NCBI RefSeq assembly: GCF_014256275.1
Contig: NZ_JACCFE010000001.1
Coordinates: 1 to 64,000 of the forward strand
Length of the DNA stretch: 64,000 nt
Direction of reading: 5' to 3'
Source: Rhodococcus sp. 4CII
GTDB lineage: Bacteria; Actinomycetota; Actinomycetes; Mycobacteriales; Mycobacteriaceae
Shown: in pieces, positions 58,864 through 64,000 of the stretch
How the letters are laid out: each line of letters begins with the position of its first letter
Position numbering within the stretch: position 1 is the stretch's first letter
Position numbers and translations under genes: made by a program
The notes under the pieces: generated by a model
Database searches by the model: none
Seen by the model: the letters and a program-made list of their open reading frames with translations, nothing else
What the model was told of the DNA's origin: nothing

Positions 58864-58959
58864 ATGATGTCGCTGCAGGAGTTCGTGTGGTGGTTGCTCG
58901 GGGACTCGGTGTGGTACGTCCCCATTCCGGGCTTTCGGGAATGGATGGGCTTCGGATAG
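58864..58959 (+). CDS. 31-residue tryptophan-rich microprotein
   Basis: ATG 58864 is preceded by GAGGAGGAGGAG, the strongest ribosome site in the area, and encodes MMSLQEFVWWLLGDSVWYVP then IPGFREWMGFG. Five Trp in 31 residues and amphipathicity suggest a membrane-surface peptide. It sits between the ligase gene and an intrinsic terminator, so it is probably the last gene of that transcript. Confidence 0.6.
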   Translation: MMSLQEFVWWLLGDSVWYVPIPGFREWMGFG

Positions 58960-58978
58960 CGCGTGGTGCGAGCGAAGG

Positions 58979-59022
58979 GAAGCCGCTGTCGCCTTCCCCG
59001 GTGACAGCGGCTTCGTTTCCTT
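58979..59022 (+). terminator. Intrinsic terminator
   Basis: GAAGCCGCTGTC pairs with GACAGCGGCTTC (12 bp), followed by GTTTCCTT. It ends the ligase/microprotein transcript. Confidence 0.8.
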
Positions 59023-59207
59023 CCCAGGAACGCTAACGCAATGTAGGTCTTACCTGGTCAGGAAGACGGTGCCGGTCATATCGCCTCTCGGCAAGTGGTC
59101 GCTCGCAGCGACTTTTCTGGTGTGGTACCCGGGGTATGTCCCGCCACCGTCAGCCTCTTCAACGACCGGGTGCCGGGTGATATTCCGGCCAGTGCGGTCC
59201 GCAGGGG

Positions 59208-59324
59208 TCAGAACGGCGGCCACATCCCGGGGTTGGCGGGATTCGCATAGGGAAACAGGACACCCCAGAACGGCCACAGCCAGGGCATATGGAAGGGGGA
59301 GAAGCATCCCGGATCGCAGACCAT
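59208..59324 (-). CDS. 38-residue Trp/Pro/Phe-rich microprotein
   Basis: ATG 59324 with GAAGGAA upstream encodes MVCDPGCFSPFHMPWLWPFW then GVLFPYANPANPGMWPPF and a TGA. The dense aromatic/proline composition is far from random for this base composition. Its function is unknown; a surface-active or membrane peptide is possible. Confidence 0.5.
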   Translation of the reverse strand: MVCDPGCFSPFHMPWLWPFWGVLFPYANPANPGMWPPF

Positions 59325-59444
59325 GGCACGTTCCTTCGGCAGGTTGGCCCCGACCCACCCTCGAGGCTAATGCGTCCGTCGCCGCGCTCGCGTCGGTCAT
59401 GGCGTGTTAGATCGGGGCAGAAGATGTGACCAGGGAGGGTGAAC

Positions 59445-60149
59445 GTGTGCGGCCGCTATGCCAGTACCACCACGGACAAGGAACTGCGCTCGATCTTCCA
59501 CGTCGACGAGGTCGTCGGTCACGAGCTGCGCCCGTCCTACAACATCGCCCCGACCCAGCAGATCCGGGCGGTCCTCGAACGGGCACCCCGGGACGAGCCG
59601 GACGCGGCACCGGCCACACAGCTCAGGACGCTGACCTGGGGATTGGTGCCCTCATGGTCGAAAGAAGCCAAGCTCGGCCGCCTGATCAACGCACGCTCGG
59701 AGTCGGTGACCGAACGCCCCTCGTTTCGAGCCGCGGCCTCGAAACGGCGATGCTTATTGCCCGCCGATGGGTACTTCGAGTGGGAGAAACGCGACGACAA
59801 GAAGATCCCACATTATTTGCACGGCGACGGGGTGCTCGCGATGGCCGGCCTGTACGAGCTGTGGCGGGACCGTGCGCTGCCCGAGGACGACCCGAATGCC
59901 TGGTTGTGGACGGCGACCATCTTGACCCGGCCGGCCACCGATGCGCTCGGACGCATCCACGACCGCTGCCCGGTGGTGTTGCCGGTCACGTTCCAGGAGC
60001 ACTGGCTCGACCCGACTCTTACCGACAAGGACGATGTCCAGGCGCTACTCGCGTCGGTGCCCGATCCGGTCCTGCAGACCTACGAGGTCAGTACCGCGGT
60101 GAATTCCCCGCGCAACAACGGGCCGGACTTACTGACGCCCGTGGCCTGA
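59445..60149 (+). CDS. SRAP-domain protein (YedK/HMCES family)
   Basis: 234 residues from GTG 59445. This start places Cys at position 2 (M-C-G-R-Y), as the family requires after Met removal, and has GGGAGGG upstream; the in-frame GTG 59439 would bury it. Other signatures: SYNIAPTQ (Asn), WGLVPSWSKE, NARSESVTERPSFR, GYFEWEK (Glu) and RIHDRCPVVLP (His). SRAP proteins form a covalent link to abasic sites in single-stranded DNA, protecting them during replication, which is relevant to conjugal single strands. Intact length. Confidence 0.95.
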   Translation: MCGRYASTTTDKELRSIFHVDEVVGHELRPSYNIAPTQQIRAVLERAPRDEPDAAPATQLRTLTWGLVPSWSKEAKLGRLINARSESVTERPSFRAAASKRRCLLPADGYFEWEKRDDKKIPHYLHGDGVLAMAGLYELWRDRALPEDDPNAWLWTATILTRPATDALGRIHDRCPVVLPVTFQEHWLDPTLTDKDDVQALLASVPDPVLQTYEVSTAVNSPRNNGPDLLTPVA

Positions 60150-60197
60150 CTCCGCAGCCGGATCGCGTTTCCCCGATCCGACGGGCGCCCCGGCGAC

Positions 60198-60227
60198 TTG
60201 CAACCTAACAATTCGACGTTGTAAACG
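60198..60227 (+). promoter_or_regulatory. Promoter-like sequence, TGTAA family (member c)
   Basis: TTGCAA at 60198, 18 bp, TAAACG at 60222, with TTGCAAC and CGACGTTGTAA shared with the other members. Confidence 0.5.
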
Positions 60228-60228
60228 T

Positions 60229-60456
60229 GTGGGGCATGGCGGAAACGCGCAGAGCAGCATCGACAATCAGGCCGAGCCCACAGACACCGTGGTGCCGCAG
60301 CACACCGAGAACGGCTTCGGCACTTACGAGTGGGATCCCGAGCAGGGAATCGTGTTCCGCATGGACCTCGACCAGTTCGGCACCATCGGCGGCGTCCCGA
60401 TCAGCCAGTACACCCCGCCGTCCCCGGCCCCGTACGCACCGCTCAACCTGTCCTGA
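60229..60456 (+). CDS. Unknown small protein, start uncertain
   Basis: 75 residues from GTG 60229. Protein-like core (NGFGTYEWDPEQGIVFRMDL, DQFGTIGGVPISQYTPPSP). The start overlaps the predicted -10, so translation may begin at ATG 60236 if one base is missing after GGC. No family is recognised. Confidence 0.45.
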   Translation: MGHGGNAQSSIDNQAEPTDTVVPQHTENGFGTYEWDPEQGIVFRMDLDQFGTIGGVPISQYTPPSPAPYAPLNLS

Positions 60457-60611
60457 ATCGATCGCACGCCCGCGCCCCAGTACCCACCCCCAGGTGCTGG
60501 GGCGCAACGCATTTCGCAGCAACAGGCTCGCCAGGGCGCAGTGACCGATTGTGACGGCGGACCGTGGGGTGCGAATCGAGGCCCCCGGACGTACCGGAAC
60601 AATGGCCGGTG

Positions 60612-60704
60612 ATGAGCGAGACGAACATGGGCCGGAAACACCTGCTCGCCAAGCATGCCCGCCGTGAGCGGATTCGTCGGATGGACCGCGGCAGCGGCAC
60701 CTGA
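60612..60704 (+). CDS. 30-residue basic peptide
   Basis: ATG 60612 encodes MSETNMGRKHLLAKHARRER then IRRMDRGSGT. Ten Arg/Lys residues suggest nucleic-acid binding. The ribosome site is weak (GGCCGGTG). Confidence 0.35.
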   Translation: MSETNMGRKHLLAKHARRERIRRMDRGSGT

Positions 60705-60751
60705 CCTGCGAGAATGGGCGGTGGGTCGGGCCCCGCACCACCGGAGGACCC

Positions 60752-61081
60752 ATGTCTCGGTTTCTGCGCCTCGCTGTCGTCGCGTCCGCGGCAGCCGCCC
60801 TGTCCCTGACCGCGGCGCACGCACACGCCGCCCCAGCTCCGAGTGGGTGCGACATGCAGTTCTTCGCGGTCGGTGCCATGTCGACCTGTGCACCCGGATC
60901 GGTGAATACCCACAAATTGGAACTGGTGTGCGTCCCGTTTACCAATCTGACTTATCCCATCAACACCATCACCGTGTGGGGGCCGGAGGTGCCCACCTTC
61001 TTGCCCTCCATCGCACTGTGTCCGCCGCCCATCTACTTCGCGCTCGTCCCCCTGAGGGACACCCGGGTGCACACCCGATAG
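60752..61081 (+). CDS. Secreted small protein
   Basis: 109 residues from ATG 60752 (GGAGGACCC upstream). Clear signal peptide (LAVVASAAAALSLTAAHAHA-AP) and a mature part of about 80 residues with four cysteines (GCDMQFFAVGAMSTCAPGS, ELVCVPF, SIALCPPP), probably two disulfides. Unknown function; followed by repeat copy 14. Confidence 0.6.
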   Translation: MSRFLRLAVVASAAAALSLTAAHAHAAPAPSGCDMQFFAVGAMSTCAPGSVNTHKLELVCVPFTNLTYPINTITVWGPEVPTFLPSIALCPPPIYFALVPLRDTRVHTR

Positions 61082-61119
61082 GACCAGCCCGGCTGCTCCT
61101 GCGCCGTACAACCGGCAGG

Positions 61120-61144
61120 TGAACTGCGGAAATGACACGTCCCC
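61120..61144 (+). repeat. 25-bp gene-edge repeat, copy 14
   Basis: TGAACTGC + GGAA + ATGACACGTCCCC, the copy closest to consensus; 38 bp after the secreted-protein stop and 83 bp before the lsr2 start. Confidence 0.95.
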
Positions 61145-61227
61145 GGGGTCGGTGCCCCCGATCGGCCGCCGCCGCCAGTAGGGTTCTGCCTGCTGTATCG
61201 GCAGAAGACGTGAGAGATCGGGGAACT

Positions 61228-61575
61228 GTGGCGCGCAAGGTAGTTGTCGAACTGGTCGACGACATCGACGGAACCATCTTCGGCGAGGACGGGGAGAACA
61301 TCATCTTTTCCGTCAACGGGGTGGACTACGAAATTGATCTGAAAGACAAGCACGCCAGCAAGTTTCACAAGCAGATCGGATTCTTCATCGAACACGCCAC
61401 CCGGGTCGGTGGCCGCAAACGACGCTCAGATCGCCCCGTCGTCGCAGAGGCCCCGGTGCGGCGGCGGGGGAACGTCAAGGAGATCCGCGCCTGGGCGGCC
61501 GAACAGGGCTATGAAATCTCCTCGCGCGGGCGCATTCCCGCCGAGGTGGAGCAGGCGTTCCAGGACGCCCACTGA
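61228..61575 (+). CDS. lsr2: Lsr2-family nucleoid protein
   Basis: 115 residues from GTG 61228 (GATCGGGGA upstream), beginning MARKVVVELVDDIDG. N-terminal dimerisation domain (IIFSVNGVDYEIDLKDKHAS), basic linker, and C-terminal DNA-binding domain (VKEIRAWAAEQGYEISSRGR-IPAEV) with the RGR AT-hook-like motif. Lsr2 is the actinobacterial H-NS analogue that binds AT-rich DNA and silences foreign genes. A plasmid-borne copy could reduce the cost of plasmid carriage or complement the host Lsr2. Full length, intact. Confidence 0.95.
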   Translation: MARKVVVELVDDIDGTIFGEDGENIIFSVNGVDYEIDLKDKHASKFHKQIGFFIEHATRVGGRKRRSDRPVVAEAPVRRRGNVKEIRAWAAEQGYEISSRGRIPAEVEQAFQDAH

Positions 61576-61591
61576 ACGCGAAGGAGCGTTG

Positions 61592-61921
61592 ATGCGATCG
61601 CGGCGTAATCCTTGGTACCGGGCCTCGGTGCACCGAGCGGCGAGCGAGCATTGGCTGACCACCGGCAGCCGGGGGTTACGTGGCATGACCGGCGAGCCGG
61701 TGGAACTCAGCGACACCGAGGCAGCTACCGTCGTCGCTGCCCTGGTCGAAACCACCGGTGGTCGGTGGCCGGCCCACCCCGCGCGTAGCGCCCGCACGCT
61801 TCGCCGGCTCGGCATCGACGGCAACACCGAGCAGATGGCCACTGCCATCACCGCTCTGGTCAGCGACCCGGACTGGTCCCACCGCGCCCGCGAGATCACG
61901 TCCAGCGCATCGGACTGGTAA
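61592..61921 (+). CDS. Unknown small protein behind lsr2
   Basis: 109 residues from ATG 61592 (GAAGGAG upstream), 16 bp after lsr2. The basic N-terminus (MRSRRNPWYRASVHRAASEH) is followed by a helical domain (LSDTEAATVVAALVETTGGR, RTLRRLGIDGNTEQMATAIT). Probably co-transcribed with lsr2. No family is recognised. Confidence 0.55.
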   Translation: MRSRRNPWYRASVHRAASEHWLTTGSRGLRGMTGEPVELSDTEAATVVAALVETTGGRWPAHPARSARTLRRLGIDGNTEQMATAITALVSDPDWSHRAREITSSASDW

Positions 61922-61936
61922 GCCGGATTGGCTCAT

Positions 61937-61961
61937 TCACCTGGGGAGACGACATGTCCCC
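61937..61961 (+). repeat. 25-bp gene-edge repeat, copy 15
   Basis: TCACCTGG + GGAG + ACGACATGTCCCC, 15 bp after the 61592 stop and 47 bp from the end of the leftward 62009 gene. Confidence 0.85.
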
Positions 61962-62008
61962 ATCGACCGCAGTCCGGGCCCGGCTATTGGCACAGGGAAG
62001 CACTCTAG

Positions 62009-62545
62009 TCAGGCGTTCCCGCTCTGCTTGTTCGCCACTTCGCCGACTGCACTCTTGAGCCACCACCGGAGGTTCCGCCTTCCGACCAATCGCGCGCCAT
62101 CCCCGAACCGGCTTCGCTCCTGCGACATGAACGGAACCGAATTGCCCTCGACCACAGGCTCGTGTGTCCAACGGTGCGGCGACCCGTAGATCGCATTGAG
62201 GGCGTCGCGGTCATGTCCCAGCTCTACCAGCTCATCTTCGGAGATTTCATGGTGATGGAGCGGATCGGGTGCACCATCATTTCCTACTCGACGATTGAGC
62301 TCCTCGTAGAGCCTGACCAGCTCGCCAGCAGCCTCTCCCACCTCGGAATGTCCGCGCAGACGTTCGATGAGGAAGGGCAGTACAGGGATGAGGGCCCTTC
62401 CTTCTGCGCGGTCGATCCAGTCATCTTCCCAACCGAGGGTTCCGTCGGGGCTTGTCTTTGGCTCCCCGAAGAGCTGACGTGCTCCATCGACCGTATATCC
62501 CTGGTCGTACAGGTCTTGGGCAGTGATCCATGACTGCTCGGGCAT
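62009..62545 (-). CDS. Unknown soluble protein
   Basis: 178 residues from ATG 62545 (ACAGGAGTG upstream; GTG 62560 possible). Acidic, helical (QSWITAQDLYDQGYTVDGAR, LIPVLPFLIERLRGHSEVGE, ISEDELVELGHDRDALNAIY). The N-terminal TAQDLYDQGYTVDGARQLF may be a small DNA- or protein-binding motif. No family is recognised. The base composition is slightly lower in GC than the neighbours. Confidence 0.6.
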   Translation of the reverse strand: MPEQSWITAQDLYDQGYTVDGARQLFGEPKTSPDGTLGWEDDWIDRAEGRALIPVLPFLIERLRGHSEVGEAAGELVRLYEELNRRVGNDGAPDPLHHHEISEDELVELGHDRDALNAIYGSPHRWTHEPVVEGNSVPFMSQERSRFGDGARLVGRRNLRWWLKSAVGEVANKQSGNA

Positions 62546-62749
62546 TTCACTCCTGTTCACTCTTGTTACGAGCTTCTCAGTCGGACAGTTGCGCGGTGTT
62601 TGGCGCGAAGACAGTGAATCCGCTAGGTGACGGTTTCTCCAAGGACCCCCGCACGCGCTCGGGCGTGTCGCTCAGCCGGACAGTAGTCGCGCCAGCTGGA
62701 AATCCGGTCCTCAATGGTCCGATCCGCCGCTGGGTCAGCGGATCCAAGG

Positions 62750-63697
62750 TCAGAGGTTCCAGAGTCGGAGTAGCGCGGCACGCAGGCTGGCAGAGATGAT
62801 CCGGTGATCTGTGGTCAGCCGGGGATTGGGGTGTCCGAGGTCGGCGAGCTGTTGTTCGGCGTCCGCAACCGAGACCGGCTGCAGGTCCGCTCGGACGAGC
62901 AGGAGATGGCCGAAGGCTCTATGGGTGTGAGGGATCGCGATGGCGTCTGAGTCCACGACCGCGGGCGGGTAGATCCATTCGTTGTCGTCGGTGAAGATGA
63001 GGACATCGCCACGCTCGAGGCGGGCACGTCGGTCGTCGAGGCGGAACCATTCGAGTTGATATGTCGCTGCCGGCCCGCCGGTGGAGGCTGAGGATCGGCC
63101 CGCCTGGGTGGCCCATGTTTGTTGCTCGGTTTCGCTGGGTTCGTACTCGACGATGTGCCGCAGGAACATTCGGGTAACCCGCGAGGGCAGGAAGTCGCGG
63201 TTGGCGCGCATCCGGCCACCGACCCCGGGGATCGGCACCGACCGACCGATCTGCCATTCGGTGGTGGCGTTGTCGAGAAACACCTGATCGATCTCGGTGA
63301 TCTCCTCGATACCGTCGATGAACGTGCGGGCGGCGGCGACGACCTCCGGGTCGTCGGTGATGACTACGGCCTCATCGGCGATGGTCGAGCTGTGGGAGGC
63401 ATTCGCGGAGCCGATGACCGCCCGCCGACTGGTGGCGATCACGTTGGCGTGCAGGTTCGGCGACGACAGGACCCGGACACCGGCCTCGACGTAGTACGCA
63501 AGCGCAATCGGCGAGGTCACATGCGCGCGCACCGCCGCCCGGGAAGCGTTCACGACGAGGAGATCGCCGGCCCGCAGCGGCAGCAGCGTGGGTGCGTCCT
63601 CGCCGAGGTAGGCGATTGCGGCGTGACGCGGCCCCCTCACTCGAATGGCGCGGGTGATGTGCGGCCAGGGACTCGGCCCGTGAAATGTCGTCCCCAT
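62750..63697 (-). CDS. Phospholipase D-like domain protein with altered catalytic motif
   Basis: 315 residues from ATG 63697 (weak ribosome site). Residues about 60-150 contain SSPNLHANVIATSRRAVIGSANASHSS, the place of the PLD H-x-K-x4-D…G-S-x-N motif, but with Asn instead of the catalytic Lys (HAN) and only one motif. Downstream domain (YQLEWFRLDDRRARLERGDV, PAVVDSDAIAIPHTHRAFGH) of unknown role. Single-motif PLD proteins usually dimerise to form nucleases; loss of Lys suggests reduced or changed activity. May be a nuclease-like defence or repair protein. Confidence 0.7.
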   Translation of the reverse strand: MGTTFHGPSPWPHITRAIRVRGPRHAAIAYLGEDAPTLLPLRAGDLLVVNASRAAVRAHVTSPIALAYYVEAGVRVLSSPNLHANVIATSRRAVIGSANASHSSTIADEAVVITDDPEVVAAARTFIDGIEEITEIDQVFLDNATTEWQIGRSVPIPGVGGRMRANRDFLPSRVTRMFLRHIVEYEPSETEQQTWATQAGRSSASTGGPAATYQLEWFRLDDRRARLERGDVLIFTDDNEWIYPPAVVDSDAIAIPHTHRAFGHLLLVRADLQPVSVADAEQQLADLGHPNPRLTTDHRIISASLRAALLRLWNL

Positions 63698-63810
63698 AGG
63701 TAGAACGGTAGCGCGGGCGTGATGCGCTGTACCCCTATTGGCTCGGGCCCGGATCGTATGGTGCAGCCCACGAGGCCAATTGCACCGCCATTGTCTGCAA
63801 AAAGTGGTGA

Positions 63811-63835
63811 TGAACTGCGGATATGACACGTCTCC
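63811..63835 (+). repeat. 25-bp gene-edge repeat, copy 16
   Basis: TGAACTGC + GGAT + ATGACACGTCTCC, in the gap between the 62750 start and the end of the gene leaving the window. Confidence 0.9.
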
Positions 63836-63867
63836 ATCTCTTCTGGGCGACGATGCCGCGTGTTGCC

Positions 63868-64000
63868 TTACAGCGGCGGCGGCGGTTCGTCCCCGTGGAC
63901 GAGCTTCCACCACAGGGTCGCGCGCTGGCGAGGGATCGGGTCGACGATGATCACGTCGGCCCGATCGGCGGCGGCGAGCATGTAGGGCCGGCGGCGCTCG
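63868..64000 (-). CDS. 3' end of a leftward gene running off the window
   Basis: The frame enters from the right edge and ends at TAA 63868, reading RRRPYMLAAADRADVIIVDP then IPRQRATLWWKLVHGDEPPP-L. AADRADVIIVD looks like a Walker B or nucleotide-binding strand, but 44 residues are not enough to name a family. Confidence 0.5.
   Translation of the reverse strand, partial: ERRRPYMLAAADRADVIIVDPIPRQRATLWWKLVHGDEPPPPL

Noticed and set aside
59051..59080. ACCTGGTCAGGAAGACGGTGCC as a diverged repeat copy
   Set aside because: Left-half similarity only; the right-half core is absent.
59050..59400. 116-codon leftward frame and 113-codon rightward frame around 59.2 kb
   Set aside because: Both overlap the better-supported 38-residue frame at 59208-59324 and lack ribosome sites; neither looks protein-like throughout.
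59439..59444. GTG 59439 as the SRAP start
   Set aside because: It would put Cys at position 4, whereas the family needs Cys at position 2; GTG 59445 also has the better ribosome-site spacing.
40739..63835. Classical integron cassette array
   Set aside because: No tyrosine integrase is visible, the repeat lacks the attC-type imperfect long dyad, and genes are in both orientations; kept only as one hypothesis for the repeat.
1..64000. CRISPR array
   Set aside because: The 25-bp repeats are kilobases apart in both orientations with genes between; no regularly spaced repeats or cas-like genes were seen.
1..64000. tRNA, rRNA or riboswitch genes
   Set aside because: No cloverleaf, rRNA signature or recognisable aptamer was noticed on reading; a covariance-model scan would be needed to exclude them.

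Overview
The window is high-GC actinobacterial DNA (GTG/ATG starts, GC-rich third positions, WhiB-like, Lsr2-like and DUF2637 proteins, a secreted cutinase). It looks like part of a large conjugative plasmid, or an integrated plasmid-like element, from Rhodococcus or a close relative in the Mycobacteriales. This is inferred from gene content only; no rRNA, tRNA or chromosomal landmark was seen.

Layout. (1) 0-3.4 kb: accessory genes (a frameshifted DUF6308-type gene, a membrane protein, a C-terminally shortened RecQ-like helicase). (2) 3.4-21 kb: a conjugative transfer region in two divergent operons. The leftward operon encodes a lipoprotein, a VirB8-like protein, a glycine-zipper surface protein, a MinD/ParA-like ATPase, two small proteins and an FtsK-type coupling ATPase. 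The rightward operon encodes two small membrane proteins, a VirB4-like ATPase, a VirB6/TrbL-like channel protein, two VirB8-like proteins, a lipoprotein carrying three peptidoglycan-hydrolase domains, and a second lipoprotein. A 1.2 kb non-coding, hairpin-rich spacer separates them. (3) 21.3-24.1 kb: a metallo-beta-lactamase-fold enzyme, a PAS/GAF-like protein and a double-HTH regulator. (4) 24.3-29 kb: a WhiB-like gene cut by an IS21-family element with a 6-bp target duplication, followed by a second WhiB-like gene and small genes. (5) 29.3-36.3 kb: replication and partition (HTH replication initiator, ParA, ribbon-helix-helix-like partner, DUF2637 membrane protein, HTH protein), with unusual DNA word usage. 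(6) 36.5-39.6 kb: secreted proteins (a cutinase with a huge insertion, an HNH nuclease). (7) 39.7-64 kb: a mosaic of small accessory genes including an ADP-ribosyltransferase/ADP-ribosylglycohydrolase pair, a P450, a DEDDh exonuclease, an ATP-dependent DNA ligase, an SRAP protein, Lsr2 and a PLD-like protein.

Three layers of non-coding structure tie the window together. A 25-bp asymmetric sequence with a TGACACGTCCCC core occurs 17 times at gene edges. Sixteen of the 17 copies lie outside the transfer, replication and partition regions, and one sits at the right edge of the transfer region. A roughly 32-bp element containing GTTATCCACA lies at the putative -35 of both transfer operons and of the cutinase gene, suggesting one regulon. 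Four accessory genes share a promoter-like sequence (TTGCAAC, then 17 nt, then TAA). Partition appears to use CCCATATGGG palindromes around parA, and the 3 kb behind parA is packed with GTTGC/GCAAC words.

Several genes need one single-base correction to read through. Some of these may be sequencing or assembly errors in G/C runs rather than true pseudogenes. All product names come from reading the sequence; no database search was run.
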